Shown here piece by piece: positions 12,233-22,870 of a stretch of DNA of 64,000 nt (position 1 is its first letter; each line of letters starts with the position of its first letter). The stretch comes from Phallus indusiatus. Lineage: Eukaryota > Basidiomycota > Agaricomycetes > Phallales > Phallaceae. The position numbers and the translations under genes are program-made. The notes below the pieces were generated by a model. That model was not told where the DNA came from and searched no databases. It saw only the letters and a program-made list of their open reading frames with translations. Location of the stretch: positions 1-64,000 of the forward strand of contig JAQFWX010000068.1 of assembly GCA_027605045.1 (NCBI GenBank). The letters run 5' to 3'.

Positions 12233-13737
12233 ATGGCTTCCACTTCCACTTCTATTCCTACGCCTACGCCCGCAAGACCTAAAACGCCTCCTTATCATAA
12301 AACTTTTTCAGCTAGAGGTCTAATTGTACGTAAGTTTCTCCTTTTTTTCGGGTGTTTTAGTGTTTCACAAAGAACATCCCCACATCTCAGGCCGCCAATT
12401 TCTCCGCATTCCGACCACGAGATGTACGCGTTACTATCCCAGCGGCGACAGGTAGTCGAGCAAGTTTGACTCATGTTGCTTGGAGCTGTGATGGAAGGCG
12501 ATTGTCCTCAGCCGGATACGAAAAAGTCGTCAGACTGTGGCAGCCAGAAAAAAGCGTGCGGTTCACTCAACTGTTCTCCTATTGATGTTCACGACGACTT
12601 ATTATGATATGATTGTTGGGTCAATCAGTTGGATTCTCGAAATACAACGACCCTTGGTGCTGCGCATACCGAGATTGTCGATTTTGTTGCTTGGAATCCG
12701 ACTCACCCAGAACTCCTTTGCTCTGCCAGTTCCAAAGACAAGAAAGTAGTGTTCTACGATGCACGGCGTACGTCAAACTTGTATCATTATAATAATTCCC
12801 TCGTCTAAATCTACATGTAGAAACCCGACCGACACAAATTCTCAACACCTCTCGCCACCCTATAAATCTCCAATATTCCCCTGACGCAAAAACCATCATG
12901 GTTCTCGACGACGACGATAAGCTATCGTTTATCAAACATGGAAATACAGGTCCTGAAGGCCAGCTCGAATGGAAAGCCGGTGATTCAGCAAAGCTTAACG
13001 GTCCCAATGGCCAGACTTCTGTACGTGTCCAGCAAGAACAATTCGTTAATTTTTACTCACGAGACCGTCATCTTTTCTGTACTGAAGCTATTGAGCTCTA
13101 TCGCGCTTTGGAATCACGTTGGAGACGCAATATTCGCGTCAGCAATTGAAGGCGTCATTCGTATTATTAGTTACCCTGAATTAGAAATAGTAGATAAATC
13201 AGGAGCTCATGTTCGTGCCATTTACGCACTTGGGTTAGATCCACGAGGAAGGTATGTAATGCTATATATTTCACATATTTCACCTCCTAAATCCAGTTTA
13301 TCGATAGATACCTCGTAACTGGCGGTGCAGATTCAATTATCAACTACTTTGACCTTGAAGAATGGCTTTGTGTCAAAAGTGTTTCCACCGGCGAGTAAGT
13401 CTTGACGTGAAATTTATACCATTCTCTTTCACTGAGTCGACCAATTGCAGCACCTCTATAAATTCGCTTTCTTTTTCTTATGATGGAGAGTATCTTGCAT
13501 GTGCTACCGAGACTACTTTCATTGATATCGTATGTAGAATCCGTTTTGTCTGGATATATGAAGTTTCACTTATTTGGCCCTAAGATTGCGACGGAAACCG
13601 GGCAAGTGCTACACCGAATACCATCCATCTCAGTTCCCGGACTGGTAACATGGCATCCCTCAAAGCACATAGTAGCTTCGTGCGCGGAACCAAGTTCAAG
13701 GCCAGATAAAGCCTGGCTTAGCGTTTTTGGGCTGTAA
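12233..13737 (+). CDS. THO complex subunit Tex1/THOC3, WD40 protein
   Basis: WD40 beta-propeller subunit of THO/TREX, which couples transcription to mRNA packaging and export in the nucleus. After MASTSTSIPTPTPARPKT and an intron, the propeller starts FSAFRPRDVRVTIPA. The blades then read LTHVAWSCDGRRLSSAGYEK, TEIVDFVAWNPTHPELLCSA with KKVVFYDAR, INLQYSPDAKTIMVLD, ALGLDPRGRYLVTGGADSII and INSLSFSYDGEYLACATE, ending VTWHPSKHIVASCAE..PDKAWLSVFGL. This order and the LLCSAS..KKVVFYD blade are characteristic of THOC3 rather than generic WD proteins. About seven introns are needed. The ATG at 12233 is the first in frame after the tRNA. The stop TAA is at 13735-13737. No defect seen. Confidence 0.88.
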
Positions 13738-14028
13738 AGGAAATAAATCAGCGGCAATGGAAGGAAAGAAAAGAAAAGCCCTTGTGTATTATCAATGCCC
13801 GCCGTTCTAAGATGTTATATGGTATGGTATCGAGGTACTAAATAAATTATGACATGAATGGAATATGTAATGCCACGAGAGGAAAGAAAAGAGAAAGAAA
13901 AAAAAAGGATGTCCGAAACATTTCACCGAAAAGAGGAAGAGTGGAGGGAACGAGAATGTTTGTCCATACGGGACATTAAAAAGAGAAAGGACAGTACAGG
14001 GGTATCTTATAAGAACGCACAAAACCCT

Positions 14029-17000
14029 TTAGTTTTGCACGCTGTGCCGCCATCTGTCTACACTCTGGAGTTTGGCACTATCAGGCTGTATAGGCTGTGG
14101 GGCGAATATATGTGGAGGAGTCATCATATACGGCGAAAACCCATTCATGACAGGCGGTCCAGCAAAGGGCATAGCCATGGATGGCTGCATTGGCTGCATC
14201 ATCATCATATGCTGCTGAGCTGCTAAAAGATTATGATACTGCACTTGTTGCATTTGTTGTTGGGATTCGAGCTGCTTCAAACCAAGTGGTTTGTCGTCCT
14301 CGTCCTCGTCGTTCCTGCTAGTCTGCGGGAACATTACACTGGCAGCGCGAGCCTGAGGATGTCGTACAGCCAGAGGAACATTATCATCCTCTGTCTCCTC
14401 TTCTACTTTTCTAGCAGATAATACAGAATCGAGATTGAAATCCTGGAATCCGAAACTGGGAGAAGCCAACTTCTTTTGCAGAACTGTAGACAAGGGGCGT
14501 TCGTCTTCCGAATCCGAGCCGCGACCACTGGGTCGTAAATGGACCGGGCGAACGGAGCTTTGAGTTAACGCAGCCAGAGGCATATCCTCATCGTCACTAG
14601 AAGGTGGTCTAACGGGACGAGATGCAACTTTCTTCGGACGTACGGCTTCATCGTCTGAGGAGAGCCAGTCTTGGGAAGTCCTAGCTCCATCCACCAAAAT
14701 GGCAGATTTAATTCTTGCAGCTTGTAAAGATGCTTCGCTATCTGATTCGCTTTCGCTTTCATCTCGAACCGGTGGGGGAGCTCGCCGCACCGTAGGGATG
14801 GTGGGTAAAGTAGGCGGCAAATCGGGCACTACGGACATTCTTCTGGCTGCTTTGGTGGGCTCAGCTTGTGCGGGTTGAGCAGGCTGAACCTCTTCCTTAT
14901 GTTTCTTCCTAGTTTTCTTCTTAGCAGCTCTAGCAGCCTCCCTCCGCTGTTCTTCCTCCTCTTCTGCTTTCTCAGCTGCATCAATCACTTTTCGCCTTTG
15001 CAATTCCTGCTCCCACAATTTGTCGTGTCCGAAAGTGGACTGAGCCCTGGGGACAGCACCAGAAGGACCTGGTTTGTCGTCGAAGCTAAGAAGAGGCTTG
15101 GACTTTGAGGGTCGTCTTTGCAAATCGACCGTCTCATCTGGACTTTTGCTTTGAACCTGCAGTGGGTCGCGTAAAGACGCCGGATCTATCAGTGTCGTGG
15201 AACGCCGGAGCTCATTGCGAGTCATCATAGGAGGCCGTTGATCGCCGGTAAACACCCTGTTTAAAAGAGAAATCTTCAGCTAACGATACAACACTCGAAA
15301 AAAGTCAAGAAAGTACCTCTTTTTAGACTTGATCTGCTCCTTTCTGGCCTGAAGTTCATCCATCAAACTACGACCATACAATCTCCCAGCAGGTCTTCCA
15401 TGAGCCTGTTTCTGTTCTTGCGCTATCTCTTCCTCAATATCCTCCTCTTGGATAATCTGTTCACCATCCTTTTCAGCACGACGTAAATTTCGCTCAATAT
15501 CCACGAAAGCAACATCGCGTTGTCCATCAGCCATAAGAGAATTACGGAAAGTGAGCTGCGACAACGTCATACTCAAACGAGGGTTTGGTGTCAATGCCGT
15601 TTGTGCGCCCGGTGGTAAAGGCGGACCCAGTGTGGCTAACTGGAAACCAGCAGGAACATCTGATGGTTGCGAAGTGGGTTGTTCTTCAGCGTTGTGAAGC
15701 GGGCTAGGCATTATTAGCACCTTCGGCCTTAATAGGTCTAAACGCGAGAATCTACGTGAGGCCGTTCGGTCTCCTCTTTCTTCAACAGCTTCTGGCTCAT
15801 TTTCAAGAGGCAATCGTGAACCGAGGGACGCGTTAGATATTGTCCTTGTATGAGCTACCCTTATATCGCCGGACAACATTCGCTCGGGGGAAACTCCTCG
15901 ATCAGTTCCTCCCCCCGCGAGTTCAGCTTGATGCGTGTTAATAGTTCCGCCGAATGAAGCCAACGATAATGGACGGATTTGATTCAAATCAAAGTCGACA
16001 TTGAATCGTGATGCACGATCAGAATTAGCCGTAAAAATGTCCTCATCTTGAGGGTTGGATACATCATCCTGTTCAAGAGCCAGTTTTGATTGAGAACCTA
16101 GCGAATGTCGAGACCCTCGAGATGTCGTTCGTGGTCTGAGAGATTTAGGATCGAACCTAGATATAGGAGCGGTGAGAGGGAGTTGGAATACATTTGCTTC
16201 TTCTTCTCCTTGTTCTGGTTCAGGTGTGGTTGCAATGGGGAAAGGAATATGGTTCGGCGAAAGCGACAGAGGATGATGCTGTAATGCAGGTCGATTAGGC
16301 AACAGTCTTGGGCTTCCTTGGCTCAGGGGTTTTTGGAAATCGGGTGTCGCGCGACCCGTAGGGTCTAATGGGACTGAGATAGTCCGGCGACGGAAATCAG
16401 CCTCCGAAGCAATAAGTGGACCCCCGAACGGTTCGCCCAATCCACCTAAACTTTTTGACTTAGAATGTTGTTGGAATGGCGATTTGGGTCTTGTCGGGCT
16501 GTAAGGATTCGGTAGAATCTCCGAGTGCGCTTTAGAATGTCGGCGTTCTCGCTGTTGACGAGATCGAGACATATCCTTGTCATCTAACAAACTGGACATT
16601 CCCCATGCTTCTAAATCAACTTCTGGCTCTTCTTCTGAGTCTTGTCCCTCTTCTCTGCCAGTCTCCGAGTCAGCGTCTGCGCCGAATGGGTTGCGAAGAA
16701 GATCGACTGAGCCTTTAGATGACCGCGTGCCGGCTGACAGGCGTGTTTGTTGTTGGGGTGGTGGTGCTAATTTGGCACTCGCATTATCGCCTGCGGGCAA
16801 TTGCACGCCCAAATGATCAGGCGTTTGACGGAGATGGTCATAACCTGTCAATTTACGAGCACGAGCTGGATTCCTAGTGCGGAGTCGGGCAAATAAAGCG
16901 CTATCTTGGGCCCTACGAGGAGGATTAGGATCGTCTGGATCATTGTCGTATTCTTTGCAAAATTAAATATGCGTTGAGCCAAAGGTTTTAGATAGACTAG

Positions 17001-17088
17001 AGTGCCAGAAAACAAGGGCCATACCGATGAGGGCAGCAGCGAGCTGCAGTCGAGAGAACGTGGGGACAGCTGTTCCTTGTGAATTCAT
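14029..17088 (-). CDS. Large, mostly disordered fungal protein of unknown function
   Basis: Not recognised as a named family. The first exon starts at the ATG at 17086-17088 (MNSQGTAVPTFSRLQLAAAL), then a GTATGG..AAAG intron leads to EYDNDPDDPNPPRRAQDSAL and a long Ser/Pro/Gln-rich exon (to about 15317). That exon ends with a short conserved-looking block YGRSLMDELQARKEQIKSKKR, joined to VFTGDQRPPMMTRNELRRS in the last exon. The rest has a basic coiled segment (AEKAEEEEEQRREAARAAKKK), repeated acidic DSEDE/DDEDMPLAAL patches and a Met/Gln-rich tail ending WRHSVQN. Length is about 950 residues. The acidic-basic mix would suit a scaffold or nuclear adaptor, but that is a guess. It converges with THOC3 across about 290 bp. 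Confidence 0.8.
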
Positions 17089-17314
17089 AAAAAAATTAGA
17101 TGTAGAAGATCATTGAAAGTGAAGGAGAGAGGAAAAGAACGAGAATAGTCAACGTTTCAACGGCGAACACCGGACCAGTCACATGCATCACACACCCTGA
17201 CTTGTGACACGCCTTTATGAGCGTCGTAATTGGCATAGTAATTGGTAATTATTGATATCTAAGGGGTATCTATAATTTTTTTTGTAAAGTATGTCACTCT
17301 ACGCGACTGGATGC

Positions 17315-19235
17315 TCAAGACGATATGGCGTGCACCGGAGCTACAGTGTGAGGCTCAGTCGGGAATGGAGTTGAAGGAGGGCGTTCAACTTGTTTGGCTT
17401 CTTTTCGCTTGTCTGGGATTGGCGGGAGGATTTGAAACAGTATAAAAGAAGGGGCAATCATCCAAAGGCCATACCATCCGACCCTTCTCCAGGCTTCTAT
17501 GGAATCACCGAGACTAGAGAAGAAGAACGGTGCAACCATAAAGTTGACGACCATAGCTGTTGCGATTGACCCCAAAATGTCATATAATCGTTTAGTAAGC
17601 GTTGCTTGATTGGGGTTTGTGGCAGATACGAAATATGGTCGAATGCGGCTCCTACAATGACGGGCAACAGCACTCGCAAATCCTCCGTATAGGAATGTCA
17701 AATAATACCCGGCTCCAAATCCATGCTTATTGTCTCTAAATTAGAACCAGAGGAATACGATATACATATATTCGAAACACGTACCCAGAACGCAGACGTG
17801 GCAAATGTAAACATGGTACTTTTAAATCCAGGCTTTTTGCCTTTTCGCGCTACGCGCTTGTAAACTGCTTCTCTTAACCAAACGTTTGCTTTCATATTCC
17901 AGGCATCCAATAATGTTTTTAGATTTGAGGGAATCTCGATTTGAAGGATATCGACGTTTGCAGCATTATCCCAAAGACTTCCTCCTGCAGCTGTATAGCC
18001 GCTGAAGCCCAATCCCGTTAATATAACAGCCCCCTAGAACACAATGTATCAGCTGAAGGCTTTAGCGATGATTGACAGAATAGACCTCAGCTATAAGCCA
18101 AACAGAATAGTACTTAGAGCGCTCAACCACACCTATCAGTTGAAGCTCGACGATTCTAGGCATAGAAGTAAGTATTCGAACGCTTATTCAAGTGATACGA
18201 TGGTATACCTTGCGAGTAGACCTTTCGAAAGCCATGAGTCACGTAAAACGGCATAAAACGTGTAGTTTCCCCCCAAGGAGACGTATAGGCCCATAAAAGC
18301 AAATCCGGTCAGCATTCTAGTATATGCGACGCGTTTTCGCCCTCGGGGAACGTATCTATCCTTATCTCCTGCTTGAGCAGACGCAAAGATCGAACCATCG
18401 ATCACCGAGATATATGTGGTATAGTCCACTGCAGGACCAACTAGCAATCCTGGAAAGTAAAACCTGGGTGCACCCGAATTAGATGAGTGTTAGAGAGGGA
18501 AAAAGCGTGACTTACGCATAACCCATAAACTCCAGCAGGGAAGGGAACTTGGATACTCTATGGATCTTTTGCCATTTGTCTAATTCCTGGAGTCGAGTCA
18601 GCTTTCGAGCTCTTGATCAAAAAGGTGACGGACTTCAATTGGTCGTCTCCCATCATGAACGTTCCAAGCAAACGTCGTCAATTTCATTACCAGCACCATC
18701 AGGACTCCAGAAATCTCGAAGGTTTCATAGGCAGTTTCATTGAGAGCACGATGCACATGACTACACGTTTAAAGTTCAGAAAGGAAAACTAAGGAATAAA
18801 AGAGTGAGAACGTACATTATAGTCAAATGACCCATAACCATCCTGTGATTGAAAATGACAACTTGATGTATTATTTTGGACATAATACTTACACGAAGAC
18901 AATCCATGGCATTGAAGGTGACCGAAACGCGGCACTCACGAAATACGTCAGAAGAGTGATGCCCACTAATTGCAAGGCTCCAAACCAAACGTTCATCACC
19001 GGACCCAGGATAAGAAATGAAATTATGATGCTGAACAGGTGTTTTACGACAGGCCATGTTCGGGGTATGCGCACGTAGATGCTACCTAGAGGATAACAGA
19101 GAATAATACATATTAGTAGCTAAATGGGGCAGTCATGTTAGGCACCGGGAGGTTCTAGAGCCGTATATAGCTCACCTTTAACTGATCAATGGAGGCACCA
19201 GTGGCAGCAGCCAGAGGTTTAAAAACGGAGTCCAT
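17315..19235 (-). CDS. Ale1-like MBOAT lysophospholipid acyltransferase, copy 1
   Basis: Multi-pass ER enzyme of the MBOAT family that transfers acyl chains from acyl-CoA to lysophospholipids (Lands-cycle remodelling). It starts MDSVFKPLAAATGASIDQLK, and the second exon reads YPLGSIYVRIPRTWPVVKHL and GPVMNVWFGALQ. Downstream exons give LVGPAVDYTTY, RYVPRGRKRVAYTRML and GFSGYTAAGGSLWDNAANVD followed by WNMKANVWLRE and KPGFKSTMFTFATSAFW. A roughly 55-bp intron then brings in HGFGAGYYLTFLYGGF, restoring the catalytic FWHGF..GYYLT motif with its active His. The C terminus carries further membrane spans. The start was chosen for its match to the paralog next door (MGSIFENLAAITGGS). It forms a tandem pair with the copy at 19715-21592. 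Confidence 0.9.
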
Positions 19236-19714
19236 GGCCAAAAGGGTCGGTAGGCGACACAGCGTGACATGTACAGGTGACACTCCTGTGGAGGCGCAAG
19301 CGAATAAAATAAATCGGCGAGAACGTTGAGAGCTAAACTTGGCATGATTTATGTATTTTGGACGGTGTTCAACGGCGTCCAGGAGCAGGTTCGCGTGGGA
19401 GAACTAAGGGGAACCCTATGTAGATGCACATGCTTTGTATTAGCAATTCACGCCGGGCGGCATCTGTAAGTTTCCGGTGCCATTTCAATACCCAGTACAC
19501 AAACTTCGAATATATTCAACAAAAGGAAAGAGAGCAGACTTCACAAAAACAAACGCTACGGAAGAGGACTCGTCCTAGATTCCAAATTCAACATATCTCC
19601 TGTTATTGTGCTCCTCGCTCATAGATAAATACGTACTCGTTCTTCAAGGAGAGATGTTCGAAACGCCGCGACATGCACAGAAGTGGAAGATGCTGCGATT
19701 GGTTTAGACAGAAC
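19236..19714. other. Spacer between the tandem acyltransferase genes
   Basis: About 480 bp without a supportable gene. It should include the promoter of copy 1 and the 3' end of copy 2, both on the minus strand. No repeat flanking the duplication was spotted by eye. Confidence 0.5.
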
Positions 19715-21592
19715 TTATTCGGTCTTAACCCCTTCTCGTTTCTCCGATCCTGGAACTGTTTCAGTTGGCGAAAGAATTTGAAACAGGATAAACGGAGGGA
19801 TGATCATCCAGAGACCGAACCAATTAACTCTCCTCCAAATTTCCACAGCGTCACGGACATTCGGGGAGAAATATGGTGCACCAATAAAATTCATGGTTAA
19901 TATTGTTGTTATTGTGCCCAGAATATCATATAATCGTTTCACAAATGTTGCTTGATTTGGGTCCGTGGCTGATATAAAGTACGGCCGAATGCGCTTTCGA
20001 CATTGACGAGCGACAACGCTGGCAAACCCTCCGAGCATAAATGTCAAATAAGGTCCGACACGGAAACCATGCTTATTACAGATTAAATTAGAGTGAACGT
20101 GCATCAAAAATACAAACATACCCAATAAGCAGACAATAAAAAAGTGAATATGGTGCTTTTGGATCCCGGTTTTTTTCCTTTTCTCGCTACCCGTTTGTAG
20201 GCAGTTTCCCTTAGCCATGTGTTTGTTTTGATATTCCAGGAATCCAAGTATGTTTTTATATTCGAAGGGAATTCGACTTGGAGGACATCGACATTTGCAG
20301 CACCATCCCAACGACTCCCTCCGAAAGTTGTATAGCCATTGAAACCTAATCCCGTTAATATAGCAGCACCCTGAATGGGATCAGTTCGAGATTTGTGGGT
20401 AATTATTTATTTATAGAAACAAACCTCAGCCAAAATCCAGATAGAATAATATTTGGAACGTTCTACAAAGCAGAGAAACTGGAGCTCGGCTATTCTAAAG
20501 GAATAGAGATCAGTAATTCGTGCACGTGGGTAAGCAGTGGCAAGATAAATACCTTGTAAAAAGACTCTTTGAGAGCCATGTATCATGTAAAACGGTCTCA
20601 AGGGAGTAAGCCTTGTTCATAAATACATATACACCCAAGAAAGCAAATCCTATGAGCATCTTGGTATATGCGACTCGCTTTCGCCCCCGTGGTACGTATC
20701 GATTTTTGTCTCCACTTTGAGCAGTTGCAAAGTACGAACCATCGATCAACGAACTATATGTGACATATTCCGTGAAAGGCCCAACCAAAATGCCCGGAAA
20801 AAAGAAGCTGGGAACAAATGTTTAAAAAGTAGAAGCTAAGCGAAAAAAAATTAAAAGCGTACGCATAGCCTAGAAATTCGAGCACTGTAGGAAACTTCGT
20901 GATCCTGTGATTTTTCTGCCACGTATCTAATTCCTAGTGAACGTCAGTTTTCAAGAAAAACGTTTAACTTTGGTACGAAGTAACGAACTTCAACTGGACG
21001 CCTTCCATCGTGAATGTTCCAAGCAAACGTTGACAGCTTCATCACCAACACCATCAGAGGTCCCGTAATGATAATATCGCGATAAGCAACTTCATGGAGA
21101 GCAGTATGCGCATGACTGTATGTGTTTCAGACAGACGCTAGAGAAAACCAAAACAAGTGAAAGACGTGCATCACAGTCAAATGACCCATTACCACACTAT
21201 AAATTATATAAGAGTTTGGTGATCTCAAATTTCAATTTAACATATGGCACTCACGCAAATACGACCCATGGCATCAGGCGTGATCGGATCGTAGCAGTCA
21301 GAAAATATATCAAGAGAGTGATACAGACAAGCTGCAACGCTCCGAACCAGACATTCATGATTGGACCCAAGATAAGTAATGAAACTATGACGCTGAATAG
21401 GTGTTTTGTGCCTGGCCATGTTCGAGGTATTCTAACGTAGATATTTCCTAGAGGATAGCATGAAATAACACAAGCAAGTAGCTGAATTGTATGGTCAACT
21501 GGTGCTCAAAATAGACTTTTTAATTAATTTACCTTTATTTGGGCCACAGAACCTCCGGTGATAGCGGCGAGATTTTCGAAGATGGAGCCCAT
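19715..21592 (-). CDS. Ale1-like MBOAT lysophospholipid acyltransferase, copy 2
   Basis: Paralog of the adjacent copy, with the same exon layout and predicted role in phospholipid remodelling at the ER. It starts MGSIFENLAAITGGSVAQIK and continues YPLGNIYVRIPRTWPGTKHL, GPIMNVWFGALQL, HEVAYRDIIITGPLMVLVMK, WNIHDGRRPVE, LVGPFTEYVTYSSLIDGS and RYVPRGRKRVAYTKMLIG. Later exons give a GFNGY.. block, KPGSKST.FTFLLSAYW and, after an intron, HGFRVGPYLTFMLGGFASVV, then RPYFISATDPNQATFVKRLY. The active-site His is kept, but the usual G-Y-Y of copy 1 is G-P-Y here. The stop is at 19715-19717 after EGVKTE. Both copies look functional. Divergence from copy 1 is substantial, so the duplication is not recent. 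Confidence 0.89.
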
Positions 21593-22010
21593 TCACTCAG
21601 TTAATACTCAATATTATAGGGGATTGTGTGTAGACCGTTCTAAAGTTGTTTCGCTGTCCGTTTCCCAGTCACACACCGTCGGCCTCTCTCGGTCAGGGAT
21701 GATTTTTGAGAGAACTCGCTAAAACAAATTATGTTAAGTAATTGAAGGGGAACCTTTGTGAGACGGAAAAACCAACGAACGGACGGGAAGTGGGGATCAC
21801 ATTTAAAACGGGATGAGATGTAGACTGTAGGATGAGTGGTATTTCCGGAGTTCGCGAACTTACGGGCATCAGAACGGCCTTGTTAATGACCTTCAAGACT
21901 GTGACAAATGTATGTCACGTCATCATGAGCGCCTAAGCAACGAAAGTCTCAAAACGCGTACACAACACACCACCGCAACCACCGCCAACAGATAATAAAC
22001 TCACTAATAA
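21593..22010. promoter_or_regulatory. Bidirectional promoter region, acyltransferase copy 2 / PSF2
   Basis: 418 bp between divergent start codons. It contains a MluI cell-cycle-box-like ACGCGT (21954-21959) close to PSF2 and a CACGTCAT motif near 21916. No open reading frame of note. Confidence 0.5.
21954..21959. promoter_or_regulatory. MCB-like element (ACGCGT) upstream of PSF2
   Basis: The palindrome ACGCGT, embedded in AAAACGCGTACA, lies 52 bp upstream of the PSF2 ATG. In ascomycete yeasts this is the core site of MBF, which activates replication genes at G1/S. The position before a replication gene makes it suggestive. A six-base match alone is weak evidence. Confidence 0.4.
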
Positions 22011-22807
22011 ATGGCTCTGCCCCAATCTCTCACTTCGTCAATGATGCCCGAAGAGCTGGAACTCATCGCGATGGAGCAACTGATAGACATTGTACCATCT
22101 TTTAGTGCAGATAAGATCAGATTAATATCGGTTCGGTTTTTCCATGGCGATGATCTTATCTATTTCCGCTTTATTGATTTCTAGACAGGGAACTTTTGGC
22201 CCCTTTCGTCCTCCGTCGAAAACCAGAGTACCTCTATGGTTTGCTGTTAACCTCAAACTAAAGAAAAAATGCCGAATTGTACCTCCGGCGTGGCTGTCAA
22301 TCGGTGTGTTGGTCACGCTCCGTCATCAGGAAGTTATAATTATTTTTACAAGAATTCTTACAGGAGAAGTTATCACAAGAGACTATGACAGAGGAGTTTA
22401 GTGCTTTGCCGTTTCGGTATGCTGAAGTCGCCAAGGTTTTACTCGACGTGTCAGTTTTGGATAAACGAGCGATAAACTTCTTACTTAACATCATTCATTC
22501 TACAGAGCGTTTGATGACCTAGACAACCCTGACAAGCTGCGAGGTTTGTTAAAAGATCTTCAGGAAGCTCGACAGGCCAAAACACGCGAGAACTTGCGTA
22601 AATTGAACCACGAAAGTCTAGAGGTTTGTGATCGTACATTGGGATCCTTTCCCCCATCTAATTGGAGCACACTAGATTCCAAATCTATGTTCAGCAGAGC
22701 TGAACGAGATAAGATCGTTTTTCACCAAATCAATGGATGTCATAGTCAAACTACAATCCGATGCGATGCCTGAACATCTTGCCAAGGTCATTGAAGATGT
22801 CGTATAA
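22011..22807 (+). CDS. PSF2: GINS complex subunit Psf2
   Basis: Subunit of the GINS tetramer, which with Cdc45 and Mcm2-7 forms the replicative CMG helicase. Exon 1 reads [20 protein letters not shown] and [13 protein letters not shown]. The following exon gives [32 protein letters not shown]. Then come [20 protein letters not shown] with [28 protein letters not shown] with [10 protein letters not shown], and finally [20 protein letters not shown] before [13 protein letters not shown]. All hallmark Psf2 blocks are present in order, across five exons joined in frame. The stop TAA is at 22805-22807. Psf2 is small and the total here, about 200 residues, is normal. It converges with the Yvc1-like gene, with only 63 bp between the stops. 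Confidence 0.93.
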
Positions 22808-22870
22808 TTCATATAATTGTTCATCCAAGAAAATAAAATGTTCGCTATGTAAAAGAAAAGATCATTGCCT

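Noticed and set aside
22144..22401. Single-exon frame ending [14 protein letters not shown] as the Psf2 C terminus
   Set aside because: That frame reads through an intron; splicing at TCG|GTGTGT and ACAG|GAGAAG restores the Psf2 sequence.
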